Source of the DNA: Arcobacter aquimarinus
Lineage (GTDB): Bacteria > Campylobacterota > Campylobacteria > Campylobacterales > Arcobacteraceae
Length of the DNA: 64,000 nt
Assembly: GCF_013177635.1 (NCBI RefSeq)
Contig: NZ_CP030944.1
Coordinates: 1,984,001-2,048,000, forward strand
Reading direction: 5' to 3'
Part shown: positions 18,597-28,101 of the stretch, piece by piece
How the letters are laid out: the number at the start of each line of letters is the position of its first letter
Numbering within the stretch: position 1 is the stretch's first letter
Translations under genes and position numbers: made by a program
The notes under the pieces: model-generated
Told to the model about the DNA's origin: nothing
The model's database searches: none
What the model saw: only the letters and a program-made list of their open reading frames with translations

Positions 18597-18650
18597 TTTA
18601 CTTCCTTATTCTTAAATTTAAAATCTTTAACTTACCTTTTATTTTACTAA

Positions 18651-19928
18651 TTACGAAATACTTTCATCCATTTTATATACTACTAAAAATATTATGAAAA
18701 AATATATTAAATATAATACAACTTGGTGTAAAACATAATATTCCAAAAATATATTAAATTCTAATTCTAAATAATATACTAAAAAGAAAAAAACAATACT
18801 ACTAAATAAATAAAGATACTGCCAAATAGCTAGAAACTTAAGTTTATTATAACTTACCAAAGTGATACTTAACGTAGATACAATAAACGTAAAAAAAAAT
18901 ATAATTGCCAAATACTGACTTATTTCTCCAGATATTCTCCATTCTTTTCCAAAAATAATTTCAAATATTGTTGGTGAAAATAAATATATAAATATTGACA
19001 TAGGCAAAGATAACATTAGCAATTTTTTCAATATATTTAAAAATATAGGCATATTCTTAATATTGTTTTTATTATTTTCAGAAATTTTTTCAAAAAATAC
19101 TTGTGATATAGAATTAGCTATTAAAAGACTTGGTATAGAAATCATTTTCTGTGCAAAAAAGAAATATCCAGAAACAGTAATATTAAATACCTTAGGTATA
19201 ACAAAAAATGGAATTTGTAGAGTTAAAGTATTTGACAAATCTGAAATCAAATTATATTTTGGAAAATCTTTATATTTTTTAGCAAGAATAATTATTTTTA
19301 CTAGTTTTATTTTTAATATCAGCCTTTTATTCTTTAAAATATTTTTAGCTAACTTAATATTTGCAAATCCATTTGAAATTATATTTCCTAATATTAATCC
19401 ACTCACTCCAGATTTTATGAATCCTAGAGAAAGTTGAGCTATAGCTAAAACTATAGATTTTAAAATAGTTGCATTTTTTATATCTTTATAGTTTTTTTTT
19501 CTAGTGTTAAAATAATTCAAAATATTAAATAAACCTACTATAAACACTGTGATAGGTACAAAATACAACCAAAAACTTATTTCGTTATTTCCTAATAATT
19601 TTGTAAAATAATTATTAAATATTACAACCAAAATTAAAAGTAATAGAGAGATGAAACAATTTATTATAAATCCTAAAGCAAAAATATTTATAGCATCCTC
19701 ATCTTTTTTAGGAAGCATGATAGCTAATTCGTATCTTCCATTTGCAATACTAGCAAAGATGGAAGTTATAGCCAAAAACAATGCAAGAACACCAAAATCA
19801 TTCGGTGTATATATTCTTGTGAGTATTGGACTAATAGCTATAGGTATTGCTTGTGCTATTGTAGTTCCTGACATAAGAGTGAGGATATTTCTATTAAATT
19901 CTGATTTTGGCTTTAGTTTATTTATCAT
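18651..19928 (-). CDS. wzx: Wzx O-antigen flippase
   Basis: Polytopic membrane protein of about 425 aa with 12 hydrophobic segments. The N-terminal signature (ILTLMSGTTIAQAIPIAISP, then RIYTPNDFG) is typical of Wzx/polysaccharide exporters that move lipid-linked repeat units across the inner membrane. A longer frame begins at 19967. I chose ATG 19928, which overlaps the upstream stop by 11 bases, because the family's N-terminus begins there. Confidence 0.85.
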   Translation of the reverse strand: MINKLKPKSEFNRNILTLMSGTTIAQAIPIAISPILTRIYTPNDFGVLALFLAITSIFASIANGRYELAIMLPKKDEDAINIFALGFIINCFISLLLLILVVIFNNYFTKLLGNNEISFWLYFVPITVFIVGLFNILNYFNTRKKNYKDIKNATILKSIVLAIAQLSLGFIKSGVSGLILGNIISNGFANIKLAKNILKNKRLILKIKLVKIIILAKKYKDFPKYNLISDLSNTLTLQIPFFVIPKVFNITVSGYFFFAQKMISIPSLLIANSISQVFFEKISENNKNNIKNMPIFLNILKKLLMLSLPMSIFIYLFSPTIFEIIFGKEWRISGEISQYLAIIFFFTFIVSTLSITLVSYNKLKFLAIWQYLYLFSSIVFFFLVYYLELEFNIFLEYYVLHQVVLYLIYFFIIFLVVYKMDESIS

Positions 19929-21726
19929 TAAACGTTTCTTTAGGTTTCCATAATTCTTGTATTTCATTTCTTGACTTTAGAAACAAATCCGATACTTTAT
20001 CATAATTTTCTGGAAAGTTCAAACCTAATTTATTAAGTAAATTTAAGTCTAAACTTCTTATTCCTCCTGGAGCAGTTAATATCCAAGCATTTTTAAGTTT
20101 ATAATCAGAAATACTACTTAAAACTCTATAAGCAAATTCATTACTTCCTGAATATCCACCTCCAAGCCATGCAAATTGAAAAAACTTTGCTTCCAATATT
20201 ATATTTGCACCTGGTGTTGCTCCTGTAGTATCAATTAGATATGTCTGTCTATAATTATTTTTAATACTACTTAACTGATTTATGTAATTCTTCTGTTCAT
20301 CATCTACTTTTAGTCCTCCAAGTATATCTATTTTATGTATTTGTTCTTTAATTGAAGTATTAAGTCTATAAGGATTTTCATAAGCGTTATCTATAATTAT
20401 ATAAATAGATAAAGATATTACAATTCCTACAATAATTTTTAAATTTTTAATCATGTTATGATACTTATCAAGTATAAAAACTAAACTTATTATACCTGCC
20501 ACAGGAAATATATATGATAGATTAGAATGAAACCAAATATTATTATTTGTTCCAAAAGATACCGCTATACTTAAATATGATAAAAAAATAAATATTGAAA
20601 AACTTTGAAAAAATATATTAAATTTTTCTTTTATATTATTTTCATTAAAAATATATATTAAAAAAATATATATTGAAAAAAATAATATTGTAATATAAAA
20701 TTTACTAGGCACATCAAAAGGAATAATTACAGGTAAATATAAAATATAAGCAAAATAACTTATAAAAACAAAACTTAAAACTACTAAAAATAAATTACTT
20801 GAATAAAAATATCTAGTGATCAATAATGAAAACAATAAATAAATAAATAAATAACATTTATTTATTTGAAAATATATATTTTTTGCATTTTCATAAATAG
20901 ATATAAAGATATCTTTAAAAGTGTGACCTCCTCCAAGTAGAGAAAGTCTTTCAATTGATTCTTTCAAATTAATTATATAATTAGATAATCCTCCATCAAA
21001 AAATATTATATGTAAAATGATAATAAAAATAAAAACAAAAGATATAGAAACAATAGCTTTAAAGAAATCTATTTTTTTATAATTAAATATAATAAAAAAT
21101 AAAAATGCAGGTAATAATCCTAACAAAGATGTTGGCTTAGCAATAAAAAGTAAAGATAACGAAACTCCTACATAAAAATATTCTAAACTAAATAATTTTC
21201 CTCTAATTATATTAATACTATTTATACATCGAAACATTGAAGCTAATATTAATATCATTGCAACTAATGAAAACCAATTATAAGAAGGGGTTAATAACCA
21301 CCACATATAATAAGCAAGAGAGGATAGAGATATTATTAAAACAAAATACACCTTATTATAAATATCATAATTTAATTGATATTTTTTTTCTATATATTTA
21401 TAAAGTTCTACGGCAAACCAAAAACTAGCTAACACTAAAATAATGATTCCAAATATTCTAAAAATAGATAAAGTGTAACCTGTTAAATAAAAAAGTAATC
21501 CTGTATAATAATTTTCATGAGTAATAACAGAAAATACATCAAAAGGATATATTGCATTTAAAATATAATAACTATCATCAGTTAAATCAAACCCTCTATC
21601 TGCATTTAAAATTAAAATTCCAATAAGATATATAAATAATCCAAATACAAATAATATATGAAAATTTGATAATCTTAATAAATTTATAATTATTTTTTTA
21701 TTCAAAATTAACTCTTTCTTTTTCAA
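19918..21726 (-). CDS. Large membrane protein, probable GtrC-type glucosyl/glycosyltransferase
   Basis: 602 aa, 10 or more membrane helices, with an early periplasmic loop carrying acidic residues (NADRGFDLTDDSYY, about residues 42-55) similar in placement to lipid-phosphate-sugar-dependent (GT-C fold) transferases. It lies directly downstream of gtrA- and gtrB-like genes and overlaps gtrB by 29 bases. It would therefore be the serotype-specific transferase of a gtr cluster, decorating the chain in the periplasm. Sequence motifs alone would not identify it. Confidence 0.6.
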   Translation of the reverse strand: MKKKELILNKKIIINLLRLSNFHILFVFGLFIYLIGILILNADRGFDLTDDSYYILNAIYPFDVFSVITHENYYTGLLFYLTGYTLSIFRIFGIIILVLASFWFAVELYKYIEKKYQLNYDIYNKVYFVLIISLSSLAYYMWWLLTPSYNWFSLVAMILILASMFRCINSINIIRGKLFSLEYFYVGVSLSLLFIAKPTSLLGLLPAFLFFIIFNYKKIDFFKAIVSISFVFIFIIILHIIFFDGGLSNYIINLKESIERLSLLGGGHTFKDIFISIYENAKNIYFQINKCYLFIYLLFSLLITRYFYSSNLFLVVLSFVFISYFAYILYLPVIIPFDVPSKFYITILFFSIYIFLIYIFNENNIKEKFNIFFQSFSIFIFLSYLSIAVSFGTNNNIWFHSNLSYIFPVAGIISLVFILDKYHNMIKNLKIIVGIVISLSIYIIIDNAYENPYRLNTSIKEQIHKIDILGGLKVDDEQKNYINQLSSIKNNYRQTYLIDTTGATPGANIILEAKFFQFAWLGGGYSGSNEFAYRVLSSISDYKLKNAWILTAPGGIRSLDLNLLNKLGLNFPENYDKVSDLFLKSRNEIQELWKPKETFNDK

Positions 21727-22630
21727 TCACTAATGGTCTTTTTTTGCTATATGCATGAATAGAACCAATATATTCTCCAATAATACCTATAAAAAAAAGC
21801 TGAACAGATGAAAAAAAGAATAGTCCAATTACAATTGGTGCAACTCCCATACTAAAAGTATCCCAAAATATTATTTTTAGTATAAAATAAACAAATGCAA
21901 CAACTAGACTTAGTATTGAAATAGAAAACCCTAACATCGTCGCAAGCCTCAAAGGAACTAAAGAGTGACTTGTAATTCCCAACATAGCAACATCATATAA
22001 AGTAAAAAAATTACTTTTTGTTATACCTTTAAATCTCAAAGGTTGAGAATATTCTATAAAAAATATTTCCAAACCTATTTCAGATATCAATCCTCTAAAA
22101 TAAGGATATGGCTCATCCATTTCTCGTAATATTTCAATAATCTTTTTATCATATAACCCATATCCTGTAAAATTATCTATTAAGTCTATATTTGATAATT
22201 TATTTACAAACCTATAATACAATTTTCTTACATTAAACATAAATTTATTTTCTTCTGAATTCTTTTTAATTCCTACTATACTCTTATATCCTTCTTCCCA
22301 TTTTTTAATAAAATCTGGAATAAGAGAGGCTGGATCTTGCATATCTGCTACAAATAATATAACAGCATCTCCATTTGCTTGTAATAAACCATAATATGGG
22401 GATTTTATCCAACCAAAATTTCTACTATTTACTATTATTTTTATATTTTTATTTTCTTTTGCCAATTCCTTTAATTTTTCAACTGTTGAATCAGTTGATG
22501 CATTATCTATAAAAATATGTTCATATGAATAATTGCTATAGTTTGAAAAAACTTCTTTAATAACTTTTACACATTCATAAATATTATCTTCTTCATTATA
22601 ACAAGGTGTTACAACACTAATTTTTTTCAT
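21698..22630 (-). CDS. GtrB-type undecaprenyl-phosphate glycosyltransferase (GT2)
   Basis: 310 aa. The N-terminal GT-A domain has VVTPCYNEEDNIYEC, IDNASTDSTVEKL and VILFVADMQDP (DxD-like). Two C-terminal membrane helices (about 228-250 and 262-290) follow. This is the architecture of GtrB/DPM1-like enzymes, which move a sugar from UDP-sugar to undecaprenyl phosphate. It is paired with GtrA and a large membrane transferase. Confidence 0.85.
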   Translation of the reverse strand: MKKISVVTPCYNEEDNIYECVKVIKEVFSNYSNYSYEHIFIDNASTDSTVEKLKELAKENKNIKIIVNSRNFGWIKSPYYGLLQANGDAVILFVADMQDPASLIPDFIKKWEEGYKSIVGIKKNSEENKFMFNVRKLYYRFVNKLSNIDLIDNFTGYGLYDKKIIEILREMDEPYPYFRGLISEIGLEIFFIEYSQPLRFKGITKSNFFTLYDVAMLGITSHSLVPLRLATMLGFSISILSLVVAFVYFILKIIFWDTFSMGVAPIVIGLFFFSSVQLFFIGIIGEYIGSIHAYSKKRPLVIEKERVNFE

Positions 22631-22639
22631 TAATTTTCC

Positions 22640-23002
22640 TCACTTTTTATATACAAAAAATTTATTAAGTAAAAAAGATAGAATAGCAACTGGTATTATT
22701 GCCAAAAAACCAGCAAAATATTCATCTATATTAAATAATTTAAAAAATTTAATTAATAAGATATTTGTAATAAACAATACAAAATAAACAACTATAAATT
22801 TAAAAATTAAGTTTTTAGCATTTGATTTAAATACATACCTACTTATGGTTTTAAAATTAAATAAAATCCCTAAAATTGTAGCAAACAAAACAGCTACAAT
22901 ATAACTAAACCCAAAAAATATAAATAATGCATAAATAGAGTATCCAAATATAGTATTTATTATTCCTACTAAAATAAAATTAATGATTTGTTTTTTTAAC
23001 AC
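22640..23002 (-). CDS. GtrA-family membrane protein
   Basis: 120 aa with four membrane helices, opening FILVGIINTIFGYSIYALFIF, then a central ATILGILFNFKTISRYVF. Both are typical of the GtrA family, proposed to flip undecaprenyl-phosphate-linked sugar. It starts with GTG and overlaps the rfbH end by 23 bases, with GAGAG as ribosome binding site. Confidence 0.85.
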   Translation of the reverse strand: MLKKQIINFILVGIINTIFGYSIYALFIFFGFSYIVAVLFATILGILFNFKTISRYVFKSNAKNLIFKFIVVYFVLFITNILLIKFFKLFNIDEYFAGFLAIIPVAILSFLLNKFFVYKK

Positions 23003-24320
23003 AAAACTCTCTAATTTTCTTCATCATATAATTAATCGCATCATCACTCATACCAGGATATAATCCTATCCAAAAACTATCATTCATGATTTTATCTGTT
23101 ACTTTTAAGTCACCAACAATTCTATAATCTTGATCTAAAACCATATGGTCAAACATAGGATGTCTCGTCATATTTCCAGCAAATAAATTTCTTGTTTGTA
23201 TTTTATTTGCTTCAAGATACTCTACAAGGTCATTTCTCGTAAAGTTTACACCATCTTTTAAAGTCATCATAAATCCAAACCAACTTGGATCAGAGTTTGG
23301 TTGTGTCTCTACTAAATGTAATTGTTCTAAATCTTTTAATCCATCATATAGTTTTTTTCGATTCTCTTTTCTTTTTTCAACAAATGTTGGGAATTTTTCA
23401 AGTTGAGCACATCCAATTGCAGCTTGCATATCTGAAACTTTTAAATTAAATCCAAAATGAGAATAAACATATTTATGATCATAACCTTTTGGAAGTGTAC
23501 CAAAGCTTTGAGAGAATCTACATCCACAAGTATTGTCAATTCCACTTTCACACCAACAATCTCTTCCCCAGTCTCTCATTGAAAGCATAATTTTTTTAAG
23601 AAGTAAATTATCTGTATAAGTAGCTCCTCCCTCACCCATAGTCATATGATGTGGTGGATAAAATGAACTAGTACCTATATCTCCCCAAGTTCCAGTTGGT
23701 TTTCCTTCATAAGTAGAACCTAAAGCATCACAATTATCTTCTATTAACCAAAGATTATGTTTATCACAAAATTCTTTTACAGCTCTTAAATTAAATGGAT
23801 TCCCTAAACTATGAGCTATCATAATAGCTTTTGTTTTAGGACTAAGTGCTAGTTCAAGTTGTGTTACATCGACATTTGCATGAGTTAAATCCATATCTAC
23901 AAATACAGGAACTGCACCATATTGAACAATAGGAGCTACTGTTGTTGGGAATCCAGCAGCAACAGTAATAACTTCATCACCTCTTTTTACCTGCCTATCT
24001 TTAAGTAGTGGAGAAGTTAAAGCATAAAAGGCAAGAAGATTTGCACTACTTCCTGAATTAACTAAAAAAGCCCATCTAACACCAAGATATTTTGACAATT
24101 GTTTCTCAAATTTTTTAGAATAATCACCATATGTAAGCCAAAAATCAAGTGAACTATCAACTAAATATTGCATTTCTATTTCATCAAATACTCGACCTGC
24201 ATAATTTACTCTACTTTCACCATCTACAAATTTTTTTTCTTGAGCTGGTTTATGAATTAATTCATAATATTCTTTTGTTTTTTGTAAAATCTCTTGTTTT
24301 AACTGTTCTTGTTTAGTCAT
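22980..24320 (-). CDS. rfbH: CDP-4-keto-6-deoxyglucose-3-dehydrase (E1, RfbH/DdhC type)
   Basis: 446 aa, the usual family length. A DegT-like fold in which the PLP lysine is replaced by His: FYPPHHMTMGEGGA, His near residue 222. It carries the cysteine-rich [2Fe-2S] segment RDCWC...NTCGCRF near 257. Both are hallmarks of E1, which removes the C3 hydroxyl of CDP-4-keto-6-deoxy-D-glucose with an iron-sulfur reductase (E3). No E3 gene is seen in the window, so electrons must come from elsewhere. Works with rfbF and rfbG. Confidence 0.92.
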   Translation of the reverse strand: MTKQEQLKQEILQKTKEYYELIHKPAQEKKFVDGESRVNYAGRVFDEIEMQYLVDSSLDFWLTYGDYSKKFEKQLSKYLGVRWAFLVNSGSSANLLAFYALTSPLLKDRQVKRGDEVITVAAGFPTTVAPIVQYGAVPVFVDMDLTHANVDVTQLELALSPKTKAIMIAHSLGNPFNLRAVKEFCDKHNLWLIEDNCDALGSTYEGKPTGTWGDIGTSSFYPPHHMTMGEGGATYTDNLLLKKIMLSMRDWGRDCWCESGIDNTCGCRFSQSFGTLPKGYDHKYVYSHFGFNLKVSDMQAAIGCAQLEKFPTFVEKRKENRKKLYDGLKDLEQLHLVETQPNSDPSWFGFMMTLKDGVNFTRNDLVEYLEANKIQTRNLFAGNMTRHPMFDHMVLDQDYRIVGDLKVTDKIMNDSFWIGLYPGMSDDAINYMMKKIREFCVKKTNH

Positions 24321-25242
24321 TTAATAATTCCTTGATCTTATTTAAATGCTTTTGATTATGTAAAAAGAAAAAATTTGTTTCAATAGTTTCATCTGTCATA
24401 ACTTTTATCTCTTTTAATTTATCACCAATAACTAAATAACATCTATAACCCATATCTTTAAATAATTCAATAATTTCATTTGGATGATAGTTAAACTTTG
24501 CAGACCATTTTCTAAGCATTTCAGTAAATACTATAGGCTTATAATTACTTATTGTTTCAACACCACCTTTAAAAGTTAATAATTCAGCACCTTCAACATC
24601 ACACTTAATAAAATCAATTTTTGTTAATTTATTTTCTTTAAAATAATTATCTATAGTATCAACGTGGCATTTTACTTCAATATTTTCCTTTTCTTCATTC
24701 ATAATAGCTGCTGATGCATTAACTGAACCTTCTTTGTGGAAATAAAAAGTTAAATCTTGTTTTTTATCTGATAACCCAAAATTATTTATTTTTATCTTTG
24801 CACCATTTATCTTTACATTTCCTACTAGACTTTCATAGGTTGAAGGAATTGGTTCAAATGTATGTATATCAATATTTTTTTTAGCCTTATAAAGTCCTAT
24901 AGAATACCATCCCATATTTCCCCCAATATCAAATACTGTATCATTATCATTTATAAGATTAAAAATCATATTCGAATCTTCTTTTTCATAATTTTTAAAA
25001 TTTAAAATCTCAATAGGTGCTATTCTTTCATCAAACCTATTACAAACTATTTTTATACCTAGTTCTCTAGAAGTCATTATTACACTATTATCTGTTATCT
25101 CTATTTTTTGGATGTCTCTACTTTTTATAAACTCTGCATATTCAAATAACCTATCATGATTTTCTTTATACATTCTTGAAATAAAATCAGCTTTATCAAC
25201 TTTACCATTTAAATACTCTTTTTCTAGTTTTTCTATACCCAT
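24313..25242 (-). CDS. FkbM-family methyltransferase
   Basis: 309 aa. SAM-binding sequence DTVFDIGGNMGWYSIGL near residue 95, HTFEPIPSTYESL, and FIKCDVEGAELLTFKGG in the C-terminal half. All are characteristic of FkbM-type O-methyltransferases, which often methylate sugar hydroxyls. The gene overlaps rfbH by 8 bases and the upstream SDR gene by 10, so it is part of the dideoxyhexose module. It may methylate the branched sugar. Target inferred. Confidence 0.82.
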   Translation of the reverse strand: MGIEKLEKEYLNGKVDKADFISRMYKENHDRLFEYAEFIKSRDIQKIEITDNSVIMTSRELGIKIVCNRFDERIAPIEILNFKNYEKEDSNMIFNLINDNDTVFDIGGNMGWYSIGLYKAKKNIDIHTFEPIPSTYESLVGNVKINGAKIKINNFGLSDKKQDLTFYFHKEGSVNASAAIMNEEKENIEVKCHVDTIDNYFKENKLTKIDFIKCDVEGAELLTFKGGVETISNYKPIVFTEMLRKWSAKFNYHPNEIIELFKDMGYRCYLVIGDKLKEIKVMTDETIETNFFFLHNQKHLNKIKELLND

Positions 25243-26270
25243 AAATAACTCCTTATTGTTTTTCTAAATCCATCTATTATAGAAATACTCGGTTTCCAAC
25301 CTAATTTCTCAAGTTTATCTATATTAATATTATTTCCTTTTACTGGACTTTCCAAATAATTTTTACTTTGTTCAACAAATACAGCTTTTAACTTTTTTTC
25401 TGGAAACATATTTATGAGTACTAGTGCTAATTCTCTAATAGATATTATAGATTTAGAATTAGCCATGTTATAAGCATTATTTTTTTCACCATTTAAAAGT
25501 ATCATAAAGAAAGCTACTGTAGCATCAGATAAATAGCAAAATGCCCTTTTAACACTTCCATCACTTTTCATCTCAATATTTTCATTATGAATAATATTTT
25601 TTACAAAATCAGCAAAAACTCTTCCATCATCTAATTTCATTCCTGGACCATAAGTATGAAATGGTCTTACAATTTTTATAGGAATATTATACTGATGTCC
25701 ATAACTTACACAAAGATTTTCTCCCATTCTTTTACTTTCACCATAACAAGCTCTAACTGTTGTTGGATCTAAATAACCATATTTATCTTCATTTATAACT
25801 TCCCCATCATTTAATTGCCCATAAACTTCACCACTACTAAAGTAAAGATATCCTTCAACTTTATTTTCTATAGCTAAATCTAAAGTGTTTTTTGTACCTA
25901 AAATATTTGGCATTATTACCCCTACTGGATCAATATTATAATACTTTGGAGAAGCTGGACTTGCAGCATGAACAATATAATCAATTTTTTCAATTAAATT
26001 TATTTCATTAGATACATCTTGAACTATTATTTTAAAATTCTCATCACTTAAATAGTTTGAAAATCTTTCTTTTGTATGCTTTTCATTCCTAACTAAAGAT
26101 ATTACTTTGCAAGGAGAATGCTTTAAAATGTCATTATTTAAAAGTAATAATGTTTCTACCATATAAGCAGGTAAAAAACCATTTGCACCAGTTACTAAAA
26201 CTGTTTTATTTGCAAATCGTTCCCAATCAATCGATGAATTTATAATTTTATTAAAATCTTCTAATATCAT
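25233..26270 (-). CDS. NAD(P)-dependent extended SDR, candidate CDP-sugar ketoreductase
   Basis: 345 aa: GANGFLPAYM nucleotide-binding loop near residue 28, HAASPASPKYY, FSSGEVYG and YGESKRMGE with catalytic Tyr/Lys, RPFHTYGPGM. The motifs resemble UDP-glucuronate decarboxylase/4,6-dehydratase-like SDRs. Lying between the TPP enzyme and fkbM-rfbH, it is the best candidate for the last reduction in a dideoxyhexose or yersiniose-type pathway (YerF role). The family alone does not show substrate. AGGA is present six bases before ATG. Confidence 0.72.
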   Translation of the reverse strand: MILEDFNKIINSSIDWERFANKTVLVTGANGFLPAYMVETLLLLNNDILKHSPCKVISLVRNEKHTKERFSNYLSDENFKIIVQDVSNEINLIEKIDYIVHAASPASPKYYNIDPVGVIMPNILGTKNTLDLAIENKVEGYLYFSSGEVYGQLNDGEVINEDKYGYLDPTTVRACYGESKRMGENLCVSYGHQYNIPIKIVRPFHTYGPGMKLDDGRVFADFVKNIIHNENIEMKSDGSVKRAFCYLSDATVAFFMILLNGEKNNAYNMANSKSIISIRELALVLINMFPEKKLKAVFVEQSKNYLESPVKGNNINIDKLEKLGWKPSISIIDGFRKTIRSYLWV

Positions 26271-26349
26271 TTTTGTCCTATAATTTTATTGAAATACTTT
26301 TTTTATAAACTTAGTAAAACTTGAACATCTGTTATAAATATCTTTATAT

Positions 26350-28101
26350 TTAATTTTCTAAAGGTTTTATGATCATAAGCAAAGCTAATTCATCTTTTGG
26401 GATAAATGGATGCATGTCTTCAATGGGTTTATTTACTATTAATTTTGGTTCTACAGTTGTCATTTTAATTGGTAATTCAATATTTATTAACTCTGGCTCA
26501 TTATTTGACAATATATCTTTTAGTTCAATTTCTAGTTTAGTTATATCGTCAATTTTTCTAGCTTTAAGACCATATGCTTTTGTAATTTCAACTAAATCTG
26601 GAACACTATAATCATCAATAGTTCCTAGATATTTTTTATCAAAATAAAGTTCCTGAAATTGTCTTACCATTCCTAAATTTTTATTATTTAAAACAAATAT
26701 TTTTATAGGTAATTTTCTTCTTTTTATTACTTCTAGTTCTTGAATATTCATCTGAATACCTCCATCACCTGCAATAACAATAGTTCTTTTATTTGAACCT
26801 ATACAAGCACCAATGGCTGAAGGAAGAGCAAATCCCATTGCACCCATACCACCAGAAAATAAAACTCTTTGAGAATTTTTAGTATTTAGTGATTGAGCAG
26901 TCCACATTTGATGCTGTCCAACATCTACACATATATTTTCATCTATTAAATAACTAGAAATGACAGAAATCACATGATTAGGTATTTTTAAATTATTATC
27001 TATATCTACAATAGAAGAAAATTGATTTTTATATTCTTCTAATTTTTTTAACCATTTTGTTATATCAATATCTATTTGGTATTGACTTAAATTATTTATA
27101 AAATCTTTAATATTACAGTTTATTTCTACATCAACTTTTATTTTAGAACCTAATTCATTTTTATCAATATCAACTTGAATTATTTTTGCTTCTCTTGCAA
27201 ATGTATCTAAGCTTGTTCCAGTCTGTCTAGTATCTAATCTAGAACCTAATACAAGTATTAAATCACTGTTTGCTAAAGCTAAATTTCCATATCTATTTCC
27301 ATATGAACCAATCAATCCTAAATTATATTTAAAATCTTCACTTATTGCATCTTTACCCATTAAAGAGTAAACAACTGGAATATTATACTTATTAACATAA
27401 TTTAACAATTCATCATTAGCATTTGAAAGCCTAACTCCTCCACCAGCTAAAATAATTGGTCTTTCAGATGTTTTTAATAAATTTACAACTTTTTCAATAT
27501 CATTTTGTTCTTTTTTATTATTTTTTAATTTAAAATATTCTTTACTGTCAAAAAAAGATTCTAAAGAATTTATATCAACTTGGCTTCTTTGAATATTCAT
27601 AGGAATATCTACAAGAACAGGACCTTTTCTTCCTTCCTGTGATAAATAATAAGCTTTCTCAAGTTCATATTTTATATTATTCACATCATCTATCATTACT
27701 GCATATTTTACAATTGGTTTTATTATACTTACAATGTCTGTTTCTTGAAATCCAATTTGGCGTACAGTCTTATCATATTTATACTCATAAGTATTAACTT
27801 GACCTGTAATAAACATTGTTGGAACTGAATCAAAATAACAACTTCCAATAGGGGTTATCAAATTTGTTGCTCCTGGTCCACTTGTAGCGAATCCAACTCC
27901 AGACTTTCCCGTTATTCTTGCATACCCTTCTGCTGCAAATCCTACACCTTGTTCATGAATACAATTTATTACTTCCATATCTTCATATTTGTCAATTGAA
28001 TGATAAATATGAGCTATCGCTCCTCCAATATATCCAAATGTTTTATTAATATTTTTATTTAATAAAAATTCTATTATATAATCTGAAATTTTTATATTCA
28101 T
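26350..28101 (-). CDS. TPP-dependent acetolactate synthase-like enzyme, candidate YerE-type
   Basis: 583 aa with the three domains of the acetohydroxyacid synthase family. The N-terminal Pyr domain has the catalytic Glu in CIHEQGVGFAAEGYAR (near residue 50). A middle domain may bind FAD. The C-terminal PP domain has GDGGIQMNIQE (near 442) and NNKNLGMVRQ for thiamine diphosphate/Mg. A true branched-chain amino acid enzyme would be expected near ilvH, and none is present. Placed right behind rfbG, it matches YerE, which adds a two-carbon unit from pyruvate to the 4-keto group of CDP-3,6-dideoxyhexose. The ATG at 28101 overlaps the rfbG stop as ATGA. Confidence 0.75.
   Translation of the reverse strand: MNIKISDYIIEFLLNKNINKTFGYIGGAIAHIYHSIDKYEDMEVINCIHEQGVGFAAEGYARITGKSGVGFATSGPGATNLITPIGSCYFDSVPTMFITGQVNTYEYKYDKTVRQIGFQETDIVSIIKPIVKYAVMIDDVNNIKYELEKAYYLSQEGRKGPVLVDIPMNIQRSQVDINSLESFFDSKEYFKLKNNKKEQNDIEKVVNLLKTSERPIILAGGGVRLSNANDELLNYVNKYNIPVVYSLMGKDAISEDFKYNLGLIGSYGNRYGNLALANSDLILVLGSRLDTRQTGTSLDTFAREAKIIQVDIDKNELGSKIKVDVEINCNIKDFINNLSQYQIDIDITKWLKKLEEYKNQFSSIVDIDNNLKIPNHVISVISSYLIDENICVDVGQHQMWTAQSLNTKNSQRVLFSGGMGAMGFALPSAIGACIGSNKRTIVIAGDGGIQMNIQELEVIKRRKLPIKIFVLNNKNLGMVRQFQELYFDKKYLGTIDDYSVPDLVEITKAYGLKARKIDDITKLEIELKDILSNNEPELINIELPIKMTTVEPKLIVNKPIEDMHPFIPKDELALLMIIKPLEN

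Noticed and set aside
18651-19967. Longer Wzx start at 19967
   Set aside because: It would overlap the upstream gene by 50 bases. The family N-terminus begins at ATG 19928.
26350-28101. Ordinary acetolactate synthase for branched-chain amino acids
   Set aside because: Not excluded, but the position between rfbG and rfbH, and the lack of ilvH/ilvC, make a sugar role more likely.
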